Positions 43,506 through 52,430 of a stretch of 64,000 bases of DNA are shown here, piece by piece. The position numbers and the translations under genes were made by a program. The number at the start of each line of letters is the position of its first letter. Positions within the stretch are counted from its first letter, which is position 1. The notes beneath the pieces are model-generated. The model was given only the letters and a program-made list of their open reading frames with translations. It was not told where the DNA came from and searched no databases. Location of the stretch: NCBI GenBank assembly GCA_006438735.1, contig RCZF01000003.1, positions 356,596 to 420,595 of the forward strand, written 5' to 3'. The stretch comes from Sphingomonas koreensis (GTDB lineage: Bacteria > Pseudomonadota > Alphaproteobacteria > Sphingomonadales > Sphingomonadaceae).

Positions 43506-44666
43506 CTACGGCGCGAAAACGCGCGCCGGTTCGAGCCGCAGCACCGGACGCATACTCAGCAGCGCGGCCCCGAGGCAGGCGAGCGCGTTGAGCAGCGCGC
43601 ACCCGGCAAGCGCCCACCACATCATGCGATAGGGTAGCCCGGCCGAGGCCGCGACCAGCCCGCCAATGGCGCACAGGCCGACCCCGATGCCGGTTCCAAT
43701 CAGCCCGGCCGTGGCGGCTTGTGCGAGCACCATGCGGCGCAGCGTCGCGGGCGGCGCGCCCAGCGCCGTCAGCATCGCATATTGGCGCAGGTGTTCGGCG
43801 GTGAAGATATATAGCATGACTGCGGTGAACCCGAACCCGATCGCGACCGCGATCGTCAGCATGGTCGCGATGTCGCCCACGTCTTCGGAGGTGGCGAGGA
43901 ACCAGCGCACGGTCGCGGCCTCGAAATCGTCGCGGGCGTAGGCTGAGTAGCCGGTGCGGCGCTCAATCGCGACCGCCAGCGCCTTGGGGTCGACGCCCGC
44001 TCCGGCGCGGACGATGACGAACGAGGTTCGCAACCGTTCGATCGGCAGCACGCGCGCGGCGTTGGACCAGCTCATATAGAGCAGTGGTCGCGGCGGAAAC
44101 CGGGGCAAACCCTTCGCCACCCCCGTCACCGCCACGCGGTGATCGGCGATCAGCAGCTCGTCGCCGGGGGCAAGCGTCCGCAGCGGTCCGGCACCGGAAC
44201 GATCGTGCGTCATCAGCTTGTCGGCATCGGAGCCGCCCGCGTCGATGATCGCCGCATCCGGCCCGCGCAACAACGGCGCGCCCGGCGCGTCGCCGACTTT
44301 GGGTGTGCCCGCGAGCGTGGCATCGTCAAGCCCGATCACGTCGATCGGTTGTAGCCGCCCATCGGGGAACCGCGCATCGGCCGTGCCGAGCGCAAGCACA
44401 TTGGCATCGGCGACGCCCGCGACCGACCGCACCCGGTCGCGCGCCGAGGCGGTGAGGTTGGCGAACTGATCCGGCGACGCGGTAGTGCGATCCATCACCC
44501 ACACATCGCCGGGCTGTTCGGCAACCAGCGCGAAGCTGCGCGTCATAAATCCCGCGAAATAGCTGGCAGCGAAGCAGGACAGGAACGAGGCAAACGCGAT
44601 TCCCGCGACCAACCCGGCGAACTTGCCCACGTCGCCGACCAGCATCTTATAAGCGACCCGGATCAT
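43506..44666 (-). CDS. ABC transporter permease, FtsX/MacB-like
   Basis: 386 residues; ATG 44666 overlaps the stop of the HlyD gene (ATGA). A first helix at about 18-40 (FAGLVAGIAFASFLSCFAAS), a large periplasmic MacB_PCD-type domain, then three helices (about 265-375) in the FtsX pattern with VMLYIFTAEHLRQYAMLTAL and GAPPATLRRMVLAQAATAGL. This subtype works with an ATPase and a HlyD-like adaptor (DevBCA-like arrangement). Confidence 0.85.
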   Translation of the reverse strand: MIRVAYKMLVGDVGKFAGLVAGIAFASFLSCFAASYFAGFMTRSFALVAEQPGDVWVMDRTTASPDQFANLTASARDRVRSVAGVADANVLALGTADARFPDGRLQPIDVIGLDDATLAGTPKVGDAPGAPLLRGPDAAIIDAGGSDADKLMTHDRSGAGPLRTLAPGDELLIADHRVAVTGVAKGLPRFPPRPLLYMSWSNAARVLPIERLRTSFVIVRAGAGVDPKALAVAIERRTGYSAYARDDFEAATVRWFLATSEDVGDIATMLTIAVAIGFGFTAVMLYIFTAEHLRQYAMLTALGAPPATLRRMVLAQAATAGLIGTGIGVGLCAIGGLVAASAGLPYRMMWWALAGCALLNALACLGAALLSMRPVLRLEPARVFAP

Positions 44667-45571
44667 GGGTGGTGTTTGATCGGTTCCGGCGCGTCGAGCA
44701 CCACGTCGACCTGTTGGCCGATATAGACGGGCAGCGCCTTGGGATCGAAGCTGTAGATGAGTTGCAGGACGCGGGTGTCGGTGCGTTCGGCCGCAGCACC
44801 GGTCAGGCTCGTTTTCGGTTGTACGTAAGGCTCGATCCGCACGAACCGCAGCGGCGCGTGGAGCTGGTGATTGCCTTGCACGAAGGCTTCGCCGGGAACC
44901 CGGCCCCGCACCCGCCAAGCGTCATGTTCGTCAACATCGACCCGGACGTAGAGCCGATCGTCACCGCCCAGCAGCAGCACGGGTTGCGCCGCGGCCGTCG
45001 CTTCCGCGACTTCGCCGGGACGCACGTTGATCTTGAGCACCGCGCCCGCGACCGGCGCGCGCACCGTTCGGCGCGCCACTTCGGCGTCCAGTTCATGGAG
45101 CTGCGCCCGCGCGGCCGTCACATTGGCTTGCGCGACCGCCAGGTCCGATTGTCGCTGGACCAGATCGTTGCGCGTGACGAAGCCCGCCATGCGCGGGTCG
45201 GAGACGGCATCGAGCTTGCGTTGCACGGCGGGAAGCCCGGCCCCCGCCTGTCCGATCGCGGCGACGAGCGCACCGCGCCGATTGAGCAGATCGCGCGCGT
45301 CGATCCGAAACAGCGGGGCGCCCTTGGCCACCTGCTGTCCCCAGGTCACGTCCATGCGGTCAACCAACCCCGTCACCGGCGTCCCGACCGCGATAGTGCC
45401 CGTGCTCGCCTCGACAATGCCACTTCCCGCCACCCGGCCGTTATCGGTGACGGGCGAACTGGCGATCGGAGCGGCCGAGGAGGGAGCGGCGCGATCGTGG
45501 ACGACCATTGCCCCGGCCGCGATCGTTCCCGCGAGCGCCAAGCCCGCCATGATGCGAAACGGCCAGTTCAC
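44663..45571 (-). CDS. HlyD-family periplasmic adaptor (membrane fusion protein)
   Basis: 302 residues with an N-terminal membrane anchor (FRIMAGLALAGTIAAGAMVV). Lipoyl-like halves IAVGTPVTGLVDRMDVTWGQ and RTVRAPVAGAVLKINVRPGE flank an alpha-hairpin (LVAAIGQAGAGLPAVQRKLD to AQANVTAARAQLHELDAEVA). Overlaps its neighbours by 4 bp on both sides. Bridges the ABC permease to an outer-membrane channel. Confidence 0.88.
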   Translation of the reverse strand: MNWPFRIMAGLALAGTIAAGAMVVHDRAAPSSAAPIASSPVTDNGRVAGSGIVEASTGTIAVGTPVTGLVDRMDVTWGQQVAKGAPLFRIDARDLLNRRGALVAAIGQAGAGLPAVQRKLDAVSDPRMAGFVTRNDLVQRQSDLAVAQANVTAARAQLHELDAEVARRTVRAPVAGAVLKINVRPGEVAEATAAAQPVLLLGGDDRLYVRVDVDEHDAWRVRGRVPGEAFVQGNHQLHAPLRFVRIEPYVQPKTSLTGAAAERTDTRVLQLIYSFDPKALPVYIGQQVDVVLDAPEPIKHHP

Positions 45572-46281
45572 GCCGCCACCCGCCCATCATCGGCGACGAT
45601 CCGGCCATCCTCCATGCGGACGATGCGATCGGCGAACGGCGCGATCCGGGGATCGTGCGTCACCACCAGCAGCGCCGCGCCGAGCGAGCGGACACGGGCG
45701 GTAAGCACGCCCATCACCTGTTGCCCGGCGTCGTGGTCGAGCGCACTGGTCGGTTCGTCGCAGAGCAGAACGGCGGGCTTGTGGACGATCGCGCGCGCGA
45801 CCGCAACGCGCTGTTGCTGTCCGCCGCTAAGCTGGCGGGGAAGGTGATCGAGACGGTCCCCCAGCCCGACCGCTGCCAGGGCTTCACCGGCAGCGGCTTC
45901 CGCATCGCGCCGCGCTTTGCCCGCCAGTAGCAGCGGCACGCTGACATTCTCGCGCGCGGTGAGCGCCGGGAGCAAATTGAACGCCTGGAACACGAACCCG
46001 AGCTTCGCCGCGCGCAGCGCCGCCCGAACCTTGCGTGCCATCCCGCCCGTGTCCGTTCCAGCGATGAGGCAGGTTCCGGCATCAGGATCGAGCAGCGAGG
46101 CGATGATCGAGAGCAGCGTGGTCTTGCCGCAGCCGGACGGCCCCATCAGCATTAAGACTTCGCCGCGCGCCACGTCGAGATCGACACCGCGCAGCGCCGC
46201 CACGCGGGCTTCGCCCTGCCCATAGCTTTTGGTGAGGGCGCGACAGGAGACGGCGAGCGGCCCGGCGCTGGCGTCAGACAC
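45568..46281 (-). CDS. ABC transporter ATPase (LolD/MacB type)
   Basis: 237 residues from GTG 46281, chosen because it overlaps the upstream stop and matches the natural domain start. Walker A LMGPSGCGKTTLL, Q-loop FVFQAFNLLPALTA, signature LSGGQQQRVAVARA, Walker B VLLCDEPTSALD and H-loop VVTHDP. Functions with the adaptor and permease downstream. Confidence 0.92.
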   Translation of the reverse strand: MSDASAGPLAVSCRALTKSYGQGEARVAALRGVDLDVARGEVLMLMGPSGCGKTTLLSIIASLLDPDAGTCLIAGTDTGGMARKVRAALRAAKLGFVFQAFNLLPALTARENVSVPLLLAGKARRDAEAAAGEALAAVGLGDRLDHLPRQLSGGQQQRVAVARAIVHKPAVLLCDEPTSALDHDAGQQVMGVLTARVRSLGAALLVVTHDPRIAPFADRIVRMEDGRIVADDGRVAA

Positions 46282-46813
46282 CTTCGCCCTGCACCTCGAA
46301 TACCCGTTCGGCATAGCGCGCGAGCGCCGCCTCGCAGTCCCGCAGCCGATCGGCCGCGGTGAGTCCGAGCGGAGCGTCATAGAAATCGAGCTTCCTGATT
46401 TTCTCGATCCAGCCTTGCAGCTTGCGGAGGTCCGCATCCTCCTCCTCCAGCTCTGCATAGGTGAACTTCTCCTTGGCGAACTCCTTGGCAATCTCCGCCT
46501 CGAATCCGTCGCACCTACCGATGAACTCGCGATACTGGTCATCGCGATCGGCGCGGAACCGATCGAGGACCTTGGCTTCCTGGGCCGCATCGAACGCAAA
46601 GGTTTCGAGCAGCACCGCTTCCCCGCCCATTTCGGTTGCGTCGTTTTCGAGCATCTTGAGCCGACGGACATGATCGTCGGTCTTGGGGAGCAGGCAGACG
46701 CCGCCTTGCAGATAAACAGCCCCCATGCCCTTGAGCCGACGCCAGACTCCGACCCGTCCGGCTGCGGGTTCAGCGGGCACCTTGTAGGTGAACAGCAACC
46801 ATTGGATTTGCAT
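46274..46813 (-). CDS. ChrB N-terminal-domain protein heading the ABC efflux operon
   Basis: 179 residues. The start WLLFTYKVPAEPAAGRVGVW followed by RRLKGMGAVYLQGGVCLLPK is the hallmark of the ChrB N-terminal domain; the rest is helical and acidic (KFTYAELEEEDADLRKLQGW). ChrB proteins are associated with chromate resistance and act as regulators; here only the N-terminal type is present and there is no ChrA chromate transporter. It overlaps the ATPase gene by 8 bp. Its dyad-marked promoter is just upstream. Confidence 0.75.
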   Translation of the reverse strand: MQIQWLLFTYKVPAEPAAGRVGVWRRLKGMGAVYLQGGVCLLPKTDDHVRRLKMLENDATEMGGEAVLLETFAFDAAQEAKVLDRFRADRDDQYREFIGRCDGFEAEIAKEFAKEKFTYAELEEEDADLRKLQGWIEKIRKLDFYDAPLGLTAADRLRDCEAALARYAERVFEVQGEGV

Positions 46814-46825
46814 GGCGCAGTTATG

Positions 46826-46843
46826 ATGTAACGACGGTTACAT
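46826..46843. promoter_or_regulatory. 18-bp palindrome ATGTAAC-GACG-GTTACAT upstream of the ChrB-type gene
   Basis: Perfect 7-bp arms around a 4-bp centre, 12 bp before the start codon at 46813. Operators of the form TGTAAC-N4-GTTACA are typical of TetR-family repressors. No TetR gene is in the window, so it may be bound by the ChrB-type protein or by a distant regulator. Confidence 0.5.
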
Positions 46844-47165
46844 TACAAGCCGAGTCGCCGAACTTGATATATGTGCCAAAACCGGTCGATTGTGACACGC
46901 TGTTGGGAGCGCGGTCCTCCGCGCATTCGTAGGTGTCAAAACCGCGTACCAGAATCAGCAGCTTTAAGGATTCATAGCGACGACTGAGTTCGGCGAGCGC
47001 CGTCCGATAGCTTTACCAGGTTCGGGCGACTGCTCTTGTCCTTCCTGACGTTCGCGACATCGACAGTGAATGTCGTCGTTTGGTCGGCAGATAGCTCCGC
47101 GCATTCCTGCACGTGCCACCCCGAAGCGTTCTTCAAACGGCCAATCTGGCCATTGGATAATAGCC
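46844..47165. other. 322 bp without a gene
   Basis: Divergent intergenic region between the efflux operon and the recombinase gene. Open frames here have no ribosome site or recognisable content. A short stretch CTGACGTTCGCGACATCGAC recalls the dispersed repeat. Confidence 0.35.
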
Positions 47166-47798
47166 ATGGAGATTCTTGAGACCGAACCCACCGCTACTAA
47201 GCGCCCGGCCTGGAATGCCGGAAGAACCGTAGGCGCGAAGCGCGCTTTGAAGCCGAAGCAAATTTGGGAAATCCGATTCTACCTCAATCAGCACCGTCGC
47301 TTGCGAGATCGGGCGCTGTTCGATCTCGCGATCGACAGCAAGCTCCGGGGTTGTGATCTGGTGCAGATAAGGATCGGCAACCTTGTCAGTGGCGGGCAAA
47401 TCCGAACGCGGGCAATCGTGATGCAGCAGAAAACAGGACGCCCCGTCCAGTTCGAGCTGCTCCCAGATGCTCGAACCAGCCTGCTGGTATGGCTCGAGCG
47501 GCGGGGAGGAACTGTCGAGGATTACGTCTTCCCCAGCCGCGTCGATCATAATGGGCATCTTAGCACCCGCCAGTATGCGCGGCTGGTCGACGAATGGGTG
47601 ACAGGCGTAGGTCTGATGAGAAGCGATTATGGCACGCATTCACTTCGCCGGACGAAGGCATCGATCATCTACAGGGCGACCGGCAACCTTCGCGCCGTCC
47701 AAATCCTTCTCGGCCATAGCAAGATCGAGAACACGGTGCGCTATCTCGGGATCGACGTCGAAGACGCACTTACCCTTGCCGAGAATACCGAAATTTGA
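47166..47798 (+). CDS. tyrosine recombinase, catalytic domain only
   Basis: 210 residues from ATG 47166 (MEILETEPTATKRPAWNAGR). Catalytic residues are visible: Arg in IDSKLRGCDLVQIR, HSLRRTKASIIYRATGNLRA (H-x-x-R), LLGHSKIENTVRYLG (His and Tyr). The N-terminal core-binding SAM-like domain is very short or missing. Such small integrases occur as scattered single genes in proteobacteria and are common in Sphingomonadales. A strong hairpin follows directly after the stop. Confidence 0.85.
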   Translation: MEILETEPTATKRPAWNAGRTVGAKRALKPKQIWEIRFYLNQHRRLRDRALFDLAIDSKLRGCDLVQIRIGNLVSGGQIRTRAIVMQQKTGRPVQFELLPDARTSLLVWLERRGGTVEDYVFPSRVDHNGHLSTRQYARLVDEWVTGVGLMRSDYGTHSLRRTKASIIYRATGNLRAVQILLGHSKIENTVRYLGIDVEDALTLAENTEI

Positions 47799-47803
47799 AC
47801 TGT

Positions 47804-47830
47804 TGGCTCCTCGCCTCCACCGAGGAGCCA
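47804..47830. terminator. perfect 10-bp stem-loop after the recombinase gene
   Basis: TGGCTCCTCG - CCTCCAC - CGAGGAGCCA, a perfect stem starting 5 bp after the stop codon. The sequence after it (CTTCACCAGGCTCTTTTG) has only a weak T-run, so it is a poor intrinsic terminator. It could also be a recombination site. Confidence 0.5.
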
Positions 47831-47890
47831 CTTCACCAGGCTCTTTTGACTTTGCTGACATTCCGGCTGCATACGGTGGGGGGGGGGCTC

Positions 47891-47911
47891 CTAGCGAGAG
47901 CGGACGTTCGC
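47891..47911 (+). repeat. dispersed repeat core, partner of 35764
   Basis: TAGCGAGAGCGGACGTTCGC; one mismatch to the copy at 35764-35784. A run of nine G (about 47878-47887) stands immediately before it. Confidence 0.5.
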
Positions 47912-48030
47912 GTATTTGTGTGGGCGGCTCGACGTATGAGCGGCGCAAATGAGTGGGCAGGCGGCGTTACCGCAGTTCCGATCGGCTCGAGCTTTCCATT
48001 GGGCCGGAAATGGCGTAAATCTTATCAGAC

Positions 48031-48381
48031 GTGTTCCAGCGGCGGCGAGAAGCGGCCCGCAAAACGCTGACGGATCGGCGTGCAGAAGATGGGTGGCCTG
48101 ACATCGAGAATTCTCCGCTTGCGAGGGCAGCCATATCAGACGCGACTGCCGTACGAGCCGAACAGGCCGCGCGCCTGAGCAAGGTCGAGCCTTACGGAAA
48201 ACCTCGCAAGGTGTGGGTGGACGATGGCCATGTCTTTGTTGAAGGTCATGACGGCGTGACTGTCAGCATGACCCCTGAGGTGGCTATCGAGCTGAGTCGT
48301 CTCATCGGCAACGCTGGCGCCGAGTCGCTCGTGCACAAGGTAATGGATGAGACTAACGACAGTGATGGGCGCAGCCCTTAG
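48031..48381 (+). CDS. unknown 116-residue protein
   Basis: Starts at GTG 48031. The N-terminal half is basic and helical (RRREAARKTLTDRRAEDGWP); the C-terminal half reads KVWVDDGHVFVEGHDGVTVS then MTPEVAIELSRLIGNAGAES. The latter looks like a beta-hairpin followed by a helix. No family recognised. No signal or membrane segment. Same strand as the recombinase and the GGDEF-EAL gene but spaced from both. Confidence 0.5.
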   Translation: MFQRRREAARKTLTDRRAEDGWPDIENSPLARAAISDATAVRAEQAARLSKVEPYGKPRKVWVDDGHVFVEGHDGVTVSMTPEVAIELSRLIGNAGAESLVHKVMDETNDSDGRSP

Positions 48382-48462
48382 CTTCGAACAACCGCGCGGC
48401 CTGGGGGGCGCCGTCCGATTGCTCGGGTAAAAAATCACCGCGATAGGCCGTGTTGTTAAGCT

Positions 48463-50406
48463 TTGACGCGCAATAGGGCCCATGTTGCAAATCGCACGAT
48501 CTTGACCAACACGATCGAACTGTCGCCGACGCTCCAAGCCGACTTGCAGACCGAGCAGTTCCGCATTCTTCGTGCGCAGGTGCCTATTCTTTATGCGGTG
48601 CTGGCGATCAACACCGCCATCTTGTCCTTTTCGATTTTCGGTTCTGTTCCCGCGACCCTGTCGCTGATCGTCCCGGGCGTATTCGCTGGCTTGATCGCGC
48701 TACGTGCTACGGTCTGGCTGACCCGGCAACGATCCCACCCGTCGGATGCCCGTGTGGCTCGGTTTCTCACCAACACGACTATTATCGCTGCCGTTGTCAG
48801 TCTGGGACTGGGGTTATGGGGCGTTCTGCTCCTTCACGCCGGTGTCGCCGACAAGCCATTCGTGCCGTTATTTATCGCGTTCGGCGCGATCGCTTGCGCC
48901 TACTGCCTGGCCAGTTTGCCGCGCGCAGCGTTCGCCACAATTTCCTTAGCCACCGCTCCGGTTATCGTGTCGCTCCTGCTGTCGGGCGACCGCCTGCAGG
49001 AGGCGGCGGGTTTGAACTTGCTACTGATCTTCCTGCTAATCTTGAGGCTCATAAGGCATCAATACCGCTATCTGGTCGAAAGTGTCGTCAGCCATTCCGA
49101 CGTGAAGTCGCTGGCCTATACCGACTGGTTGACGGGACTACCGAACAGGCGCGCGTTCATCGAATGCCTTGGGCGGTTTTCCGAGCCTGCCAGCGACGGG
49201 CCTACGCTAATCGCCGTAGCGATGATTGATCTGGATGGCTTCAAGGCGATCAATGATACCTATGGGCACGACACCGGCGACGCCGTACTCATACAGGCTG
49301 CGGAACGGATTCAGACCGCCTGTCCCAACAACTTAATGATTGCGCGGTTGGGCGGAGATGAGTTCGCGGTTCTGATGAACGCGCGAGATCTGTCGCAGGG
49401 AACCATTGGCGGCGAAGCAATTGTCGCCGAGATCAGCAAGCCGTTTCTCGTCGGCGATTTGCACATCCGCCTTGCCGCCTCGATTGGCCTCGCCCAGCGC
49501 ACGGGGTCCGGCGACTCTCCGGCCGCGCTGATGTCACAAGCCGACATGGCTTTGTATGAGGTTAAGCATGCGTCCGGCAACTGCGTTAGAGACTTCGCGC
49601 CGGAGATGGCATGTCGGCTGCATCGCCGAATCTCGGTCGAGCAAGCCTTGCGGGAAACCGATCCTCCGCCAGACATCACGGTGGTGTATCAGCCGATATT
49701 CGACGCTCGGTCGATGCGGTTGACCACATTCGAGGCGCTTGCGAGGTGGCAGCACCCCACGCTTGGGACGATCGATCCTCTAGAGTTTATCGAAGTGGCG
49801 GAGCGAACCGGTACGATCGGCGCGCTGTCGGAACAGATATTTGCAGCGGCGATCAACCAGGCCTCACGCTGGCCGGCGACTACCTGCCTGTCCATCAACC
49901 TGAGCGCCGTCGAACTTTCACAGCCAAGTACGCCGCTTAAGATCATGGCGATTTGCGATGCCTATGGCTTCGATCCGCGGCGCCTCGAGGTCGAAGTAAC
50001 GGAAACCGCGGTACTCGCCGACTTTGAGATCGCGCGGCAGCAACTCGACCTGCTTCGACAAACCGGCATCAAGGTGGTGCTCGACGATTTCGGCGCTGGC
50101 TTCGCGTCGATTACGTATCTTAAAGAGATCAGCTTTGATCGCTTGAAGATCGACGGCGAGTTGATCACCGAAATCATCACCTCTGAAAAGGCGCGGCGTC
50201 TCGTTCAGGGCATTCTGCAGCTTTGTTCCGCCGTCGGTGTGCCTGCCACAGCCGAGAAAGTTGAGTGCGAGCGGCAGCGCGCTGTCTTGGAGGGTCTTGG
50301 TTGCGACCGACTGCAAGGTTATTTGTTGAGCCGCCCGCTCGACGCGGCTGCTGCTGAACATTTCGCCAGGGCTTCTTTAGGCGGCGGCCTCAGATCAGTG
50401 GGATGA
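48463..50406 (+). CDS. membrane GGDEF-EAL dual c-di-GMP protein
   Basis: 647 residues from TTG 48463 (TTG 48502 also possible). Residues about 40-200 hold five or six membrane helices. The GGDEF domain has TDWLTGLPNRRAFIE and an intact RLGGDEFAVL; no RxxD inhibitory site is seen five residues upstream. The EAL domain has FEALARWQHP, N in SINLSAVEL, E in VEVTETAV, DD in VLDDFGAGF, K in LKIDGEL, Q in LQGYLLSRP. The AEGVE segment reads AEKVE, keeping the Glu but replacing Gly by Lys. Both activities are possible. Confidence 0.9.
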   Translation: MTRNRAHVANRTILTNTIELSPTLQADLQTEQFRILRAQVPILYAVLAINTAILSFSIFGSVPATLSLIVPGVFAGLIALRATVWLTRQRSHPSDARVARFLTNTTIIAAVVSLGLGLWGVLLLHAGVADKPFVPLFIAFGAIACAYCLASLPRAAFATISLATAPVIVSLLLSGDRLQEAAGLNLLLIFLLILRLIRHQYRYLVESVVSHSDVKSLAYTDWLTGLPNRRAFIECLGRFSEPASDGPTLIAVAMIDLDGFKAINDTYGHDTGDAVLIQAAERIQTACPNNLMIARLGGDEFAVLMNARDLSQGTIGGEAIVAEISKPFLVGDLHIRLAASIGLAQRTGSGDSPAALMSQADMALYEVKHASGNCVRDFAPEMACRLHRRISVEQALRETDPPPDITVVYQPIFDARSMRLTTFEALARWQHPTLGTIDPLEFIEVAERTGTIGALSEQIFAAAINQASRWPATTCLSINLSAVELSQPSTPLKIMAICDAYGFDPRRLEVEVTETAVLADFEIARQQLDLLRQTGIKVVLDDFGAGFASITYLKEISFDRLKIDGELITEIITSEKARRLVQGILQLCSAVGVPATAEKVECERQRAVLEGLGCDRLQGYLLSRPLDAAAAEHFARASLGGGLRSVG

Positions 50407-50801
50407 GCCAAATGCGCGGGCGCAATAGGGTGACCAACGTTCGCGCAGCTGTTAGGCCCCCGCTTGCTGCCAACCGGAACCAGAGGCCCGTCCCCCGCCC
50501 CCGCCTTCCGATAAACGGCTCGCCACGGTTCGAACCGTTGTACGGCGAGTTTGCGCCCGACCTTATCAGATCTGTGCGTGGGCGGCTAGAAATAGGGTTC
50601 GAAGTGCAGTCCGATTGGATAGTTGAGGTAAGTTCTGGAGGGAAAATATGTCCCGTCGGCGCCTTGGTCAGGAAGCGTTTGGATTTGCTCTTCAGCGACG
50701 ACAGCGTTGCGCTGGGCTTTACCCTGTCGACGCGACGGTGATCGGATCAGCGAGCCAGCGAGATGATGAAGCGGCCTGTTCGGGTCACGGGACGCGTAGG
50801 C
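50407..50801. other. 395 bp with no firm gene; 14-bp palindrome at 50525-50538
   Basis: A rightward frame (50403-50741) has a protein-like second half (RFEPLYGEFAPDLIRSVRGR) but Arg/Pro-rich first half and no ribosome site; not called. ACGGTTCGAACCGT at 50525-50538 is a perfect palindrome, nested between CTCGCC and GGCGAG. Confidence 0.35.
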
Positions 50802-51488
50802 TCAGGCTGTCACCTCTTCGAGCGTAAGCAGCGCCAGAAAGCCGACGAAGAACATTGCGCTGATCAGCGGCGAGTCCGGTTTCGTGTGCGCCTCAACGAG
50901 CAGCTCCTCGGTGACGAGATAGAGCAACGCGATCAGGCCAAAGCTCAGGAAGCCTGTGACCCACACAGCTGGAAGGGCGGCGACCGGGAGGGCGATCAGC
51001 GTGCCGAGGGGCATTAGCAGAGCGAGTGCCACCGTCATGACGACAATCCGCACCTTCGACCGGATCGTCTGACCCAGCTCCTCGCTGACAGTCACGCCGA
51101 GGAACAGCACCTCTAGAGTGAGTGCGATGGTCAGCAGCAGACCGGCGCGGGCACCCGCAGCGAAGGCGAGCCCCAGGACCAGGCCATCGATCAGCAGATC
51201 GGTCCCCATCGCGCCGATCATCGCGAGCGGACCGTGGAAACGTTCCTCGGCCGACTTCAGCCCCAGCATCACCAGCATGCCCAGCGCGCCGCCGACCAGT
51301 GTCGCGATGGCGGATCCCGAGTGCATCACGTCGGGTAGAATCTCGGTGGCGGCCGCCGCGAAGACGACGCCGGCAGCAAGGTGCTGGATGGCGCTCGTCA
51401 TCGCTGGTCCCGGCCGCCGGATGGCGGTCGCGATCGCTCCTAGCAGGACGGCGAGCACCGGGATCAGGGTGTAATAGAATGCGGTCAT
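50802..51488 (-). CDS. ZIP-family metal transporter
   Basis: 228 residues, seven to eight hydrophobic segments. ZIP signature regions: TSAIQHLAAGVVFAAAATEI then LPDVM in helix 4-like position, and ITVALTLEVLFLGVTVSEEL-like (ALTLEVLFLGVTVSEELG) for the second metal site, plus LYLVTEELLVEA. It lacks a His-rich loop. Lies 54 bp downstream of the EamA transporter and the RcnR-type repressor, probably in the same operon. Confidence 0.8.
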   Translation of the reverse strand: MTAFYYTLIPVLAVLLGAIATAIRRPGPAMTSAIQHLAAGVVFAAAATEILPDVMHSGSAIATLVGGALGMLVMLGLKSAEERFHGPLAMIGAMGTDLLIDGLVLGLAFAAGARAGLLLTIALTLEVLFLGVTVSEELGQTIRSKVRIVVMTVALALLMPLGTLIALPVAALPAVWVTGFLSFGLIALLYLVTEELLVEAHTKPDSPLISAMFFVGFLALLTLEEVTA

Positions 51489-51542
51489 CTCGTTTCCCGT
51501 CAGCAGTTTAGCTTATCTGTGGCCCCGGTAGCGAGCATTACA

Positions 51543-52430
51543 TCAACTGTCCGACGGAACCTGCTCGGTGAGATGCAGCCACACGCCCAACGCCATAAGG
51601 GCACCCGCTCCGACCGTGATGGCACCCCAGGAATCATGGAGCAGCAGAATGCTGAGCAGCGCGCCGAGGAACGGTGCCGTCGAGAAATATGCGCCGGAAC
51701 GAGCGGCGCCGACTTCGCGCAGCGCCAGCACGAACAACACCAGGCTGATGCCGTAGCCGAGCAGGCCGATCAGCGCGGAGACCGCGGCGTTTCCTAGCGA
51801 GGGTAGCGCGGCCCCGGCGACGAACGCGAGGCTCACGTTGACGACGCCGGCGACCAGACCCTTAACAGAAGCGAGGGCCGGCGCATCGGCCTCGGCGATC
51901 CGCGAGGTGCAGTTGTTGTCGATCGCCCAGCACAGGCAGGCGCCGACCACCGCCAGCGCGCCGCCAAGCGCAGCACGGCCGTTGCCGCCGTGCGGCGCGA
52001 GGAGCAAGGCCCCTGCGACGATCGCGACCATCCCGATCCCGACCCGGCCGTTGAACGGCTCTCGGAAGACGATCCAGGCGATCAACGCGGTGAACACGCC
52101 TTCTAGCGTCAGCAGCAGCGACGCCGCGGAGCCAGTCACGCTGGTGAGCCCAAGCATCAGCAGGGCCGGACCGCCTACGCCGCCGAACAGGACGGCCGTC
52201 GCAAGCCAAGGCATGTCGCTCCGCGAGAAGGGCAGTCGCACGTGGCCGCTCGCGAAGCGGAACAGCGTGAGGCCGATGCCAGAACCAAGATAGAGCAATC
52301 CGGCCAGCATCAGGGGCCGCACGTCTCCGACGACAACCTTGGCCGCCGGCGTGGATGCGCCGAACAACGCTGCTGCCGCTATCGCGAACAGGCCGCCGCG
52401 GCGAATGTCGCCGAGTCTGAAGGGCCTCAC
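51543..52430 (-). CDS. EamA/DMT-family transporter
   Basis: 295 residues, ten hydrophobic segments in two EamA repeats: first FAIAAAALFGASTPAAKVVV, with LLLTLEGVFTALIAWIVFRE; second ALGGALAVVGACLCWAIDNN, ending GAYFSTAPFLGALLSILLLH. The motif CWAIDNNCTSRIAEADAPAL is found in a DMT subgroup seen beside metal-responsive repressors. ATG overlaps the repressor stop by 4 bp, so it is the likely metal-efflux target. Confidence 0.82.
   Translation of the reverse strand: MRPFRLGDIRRGGLFAIAAAALFGASTPAAKVVVGDVRPLMLAGLLYLGSGIGLTLFRFASGHVRLPFSRSDMPWLATAVLFGGVGGPALLMLGLTSVTGSAASLLLTLEGVFTALIAWIVFREPFNGRVGIGMVAIVAGALLLAPHGGNGRAALGGALAVVGACLCWAIDNNCTSRIAEADAPALASVKGLVAGVVNVSLAFVAGAALPSLGNAAVSALIGLLGYGISLVLFVLALREVGAARSGAYFSTAPFLGALLSILLLHDSWGAITVGAGALMALGVWLHLTEQVPSDS

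Noticed and set aside
44669..45847. Rightward 392-residue frame opposite the HlyD and ATPase genes
   Set aside because: Antisense to two well-defined genes; no ribosome site and Arg/His/Asp-rich composition typical of shadows.
50525..50538. GGTTCGAACC within a palindrome, resembling a tRNA T-arm
   Set aside because: The flanking bases do not form a T-stem, acceptor stem or anticodon arm; no cloverleaf can be drawn.
50403..50741. 112-residue rightward frame after the GGDEF-EAL gene
   Set aside because: The second half looks somewhat protein-like, but the first half is Arg/Pro-rich, there is no ribosome site and no family match; left in the gap entry.
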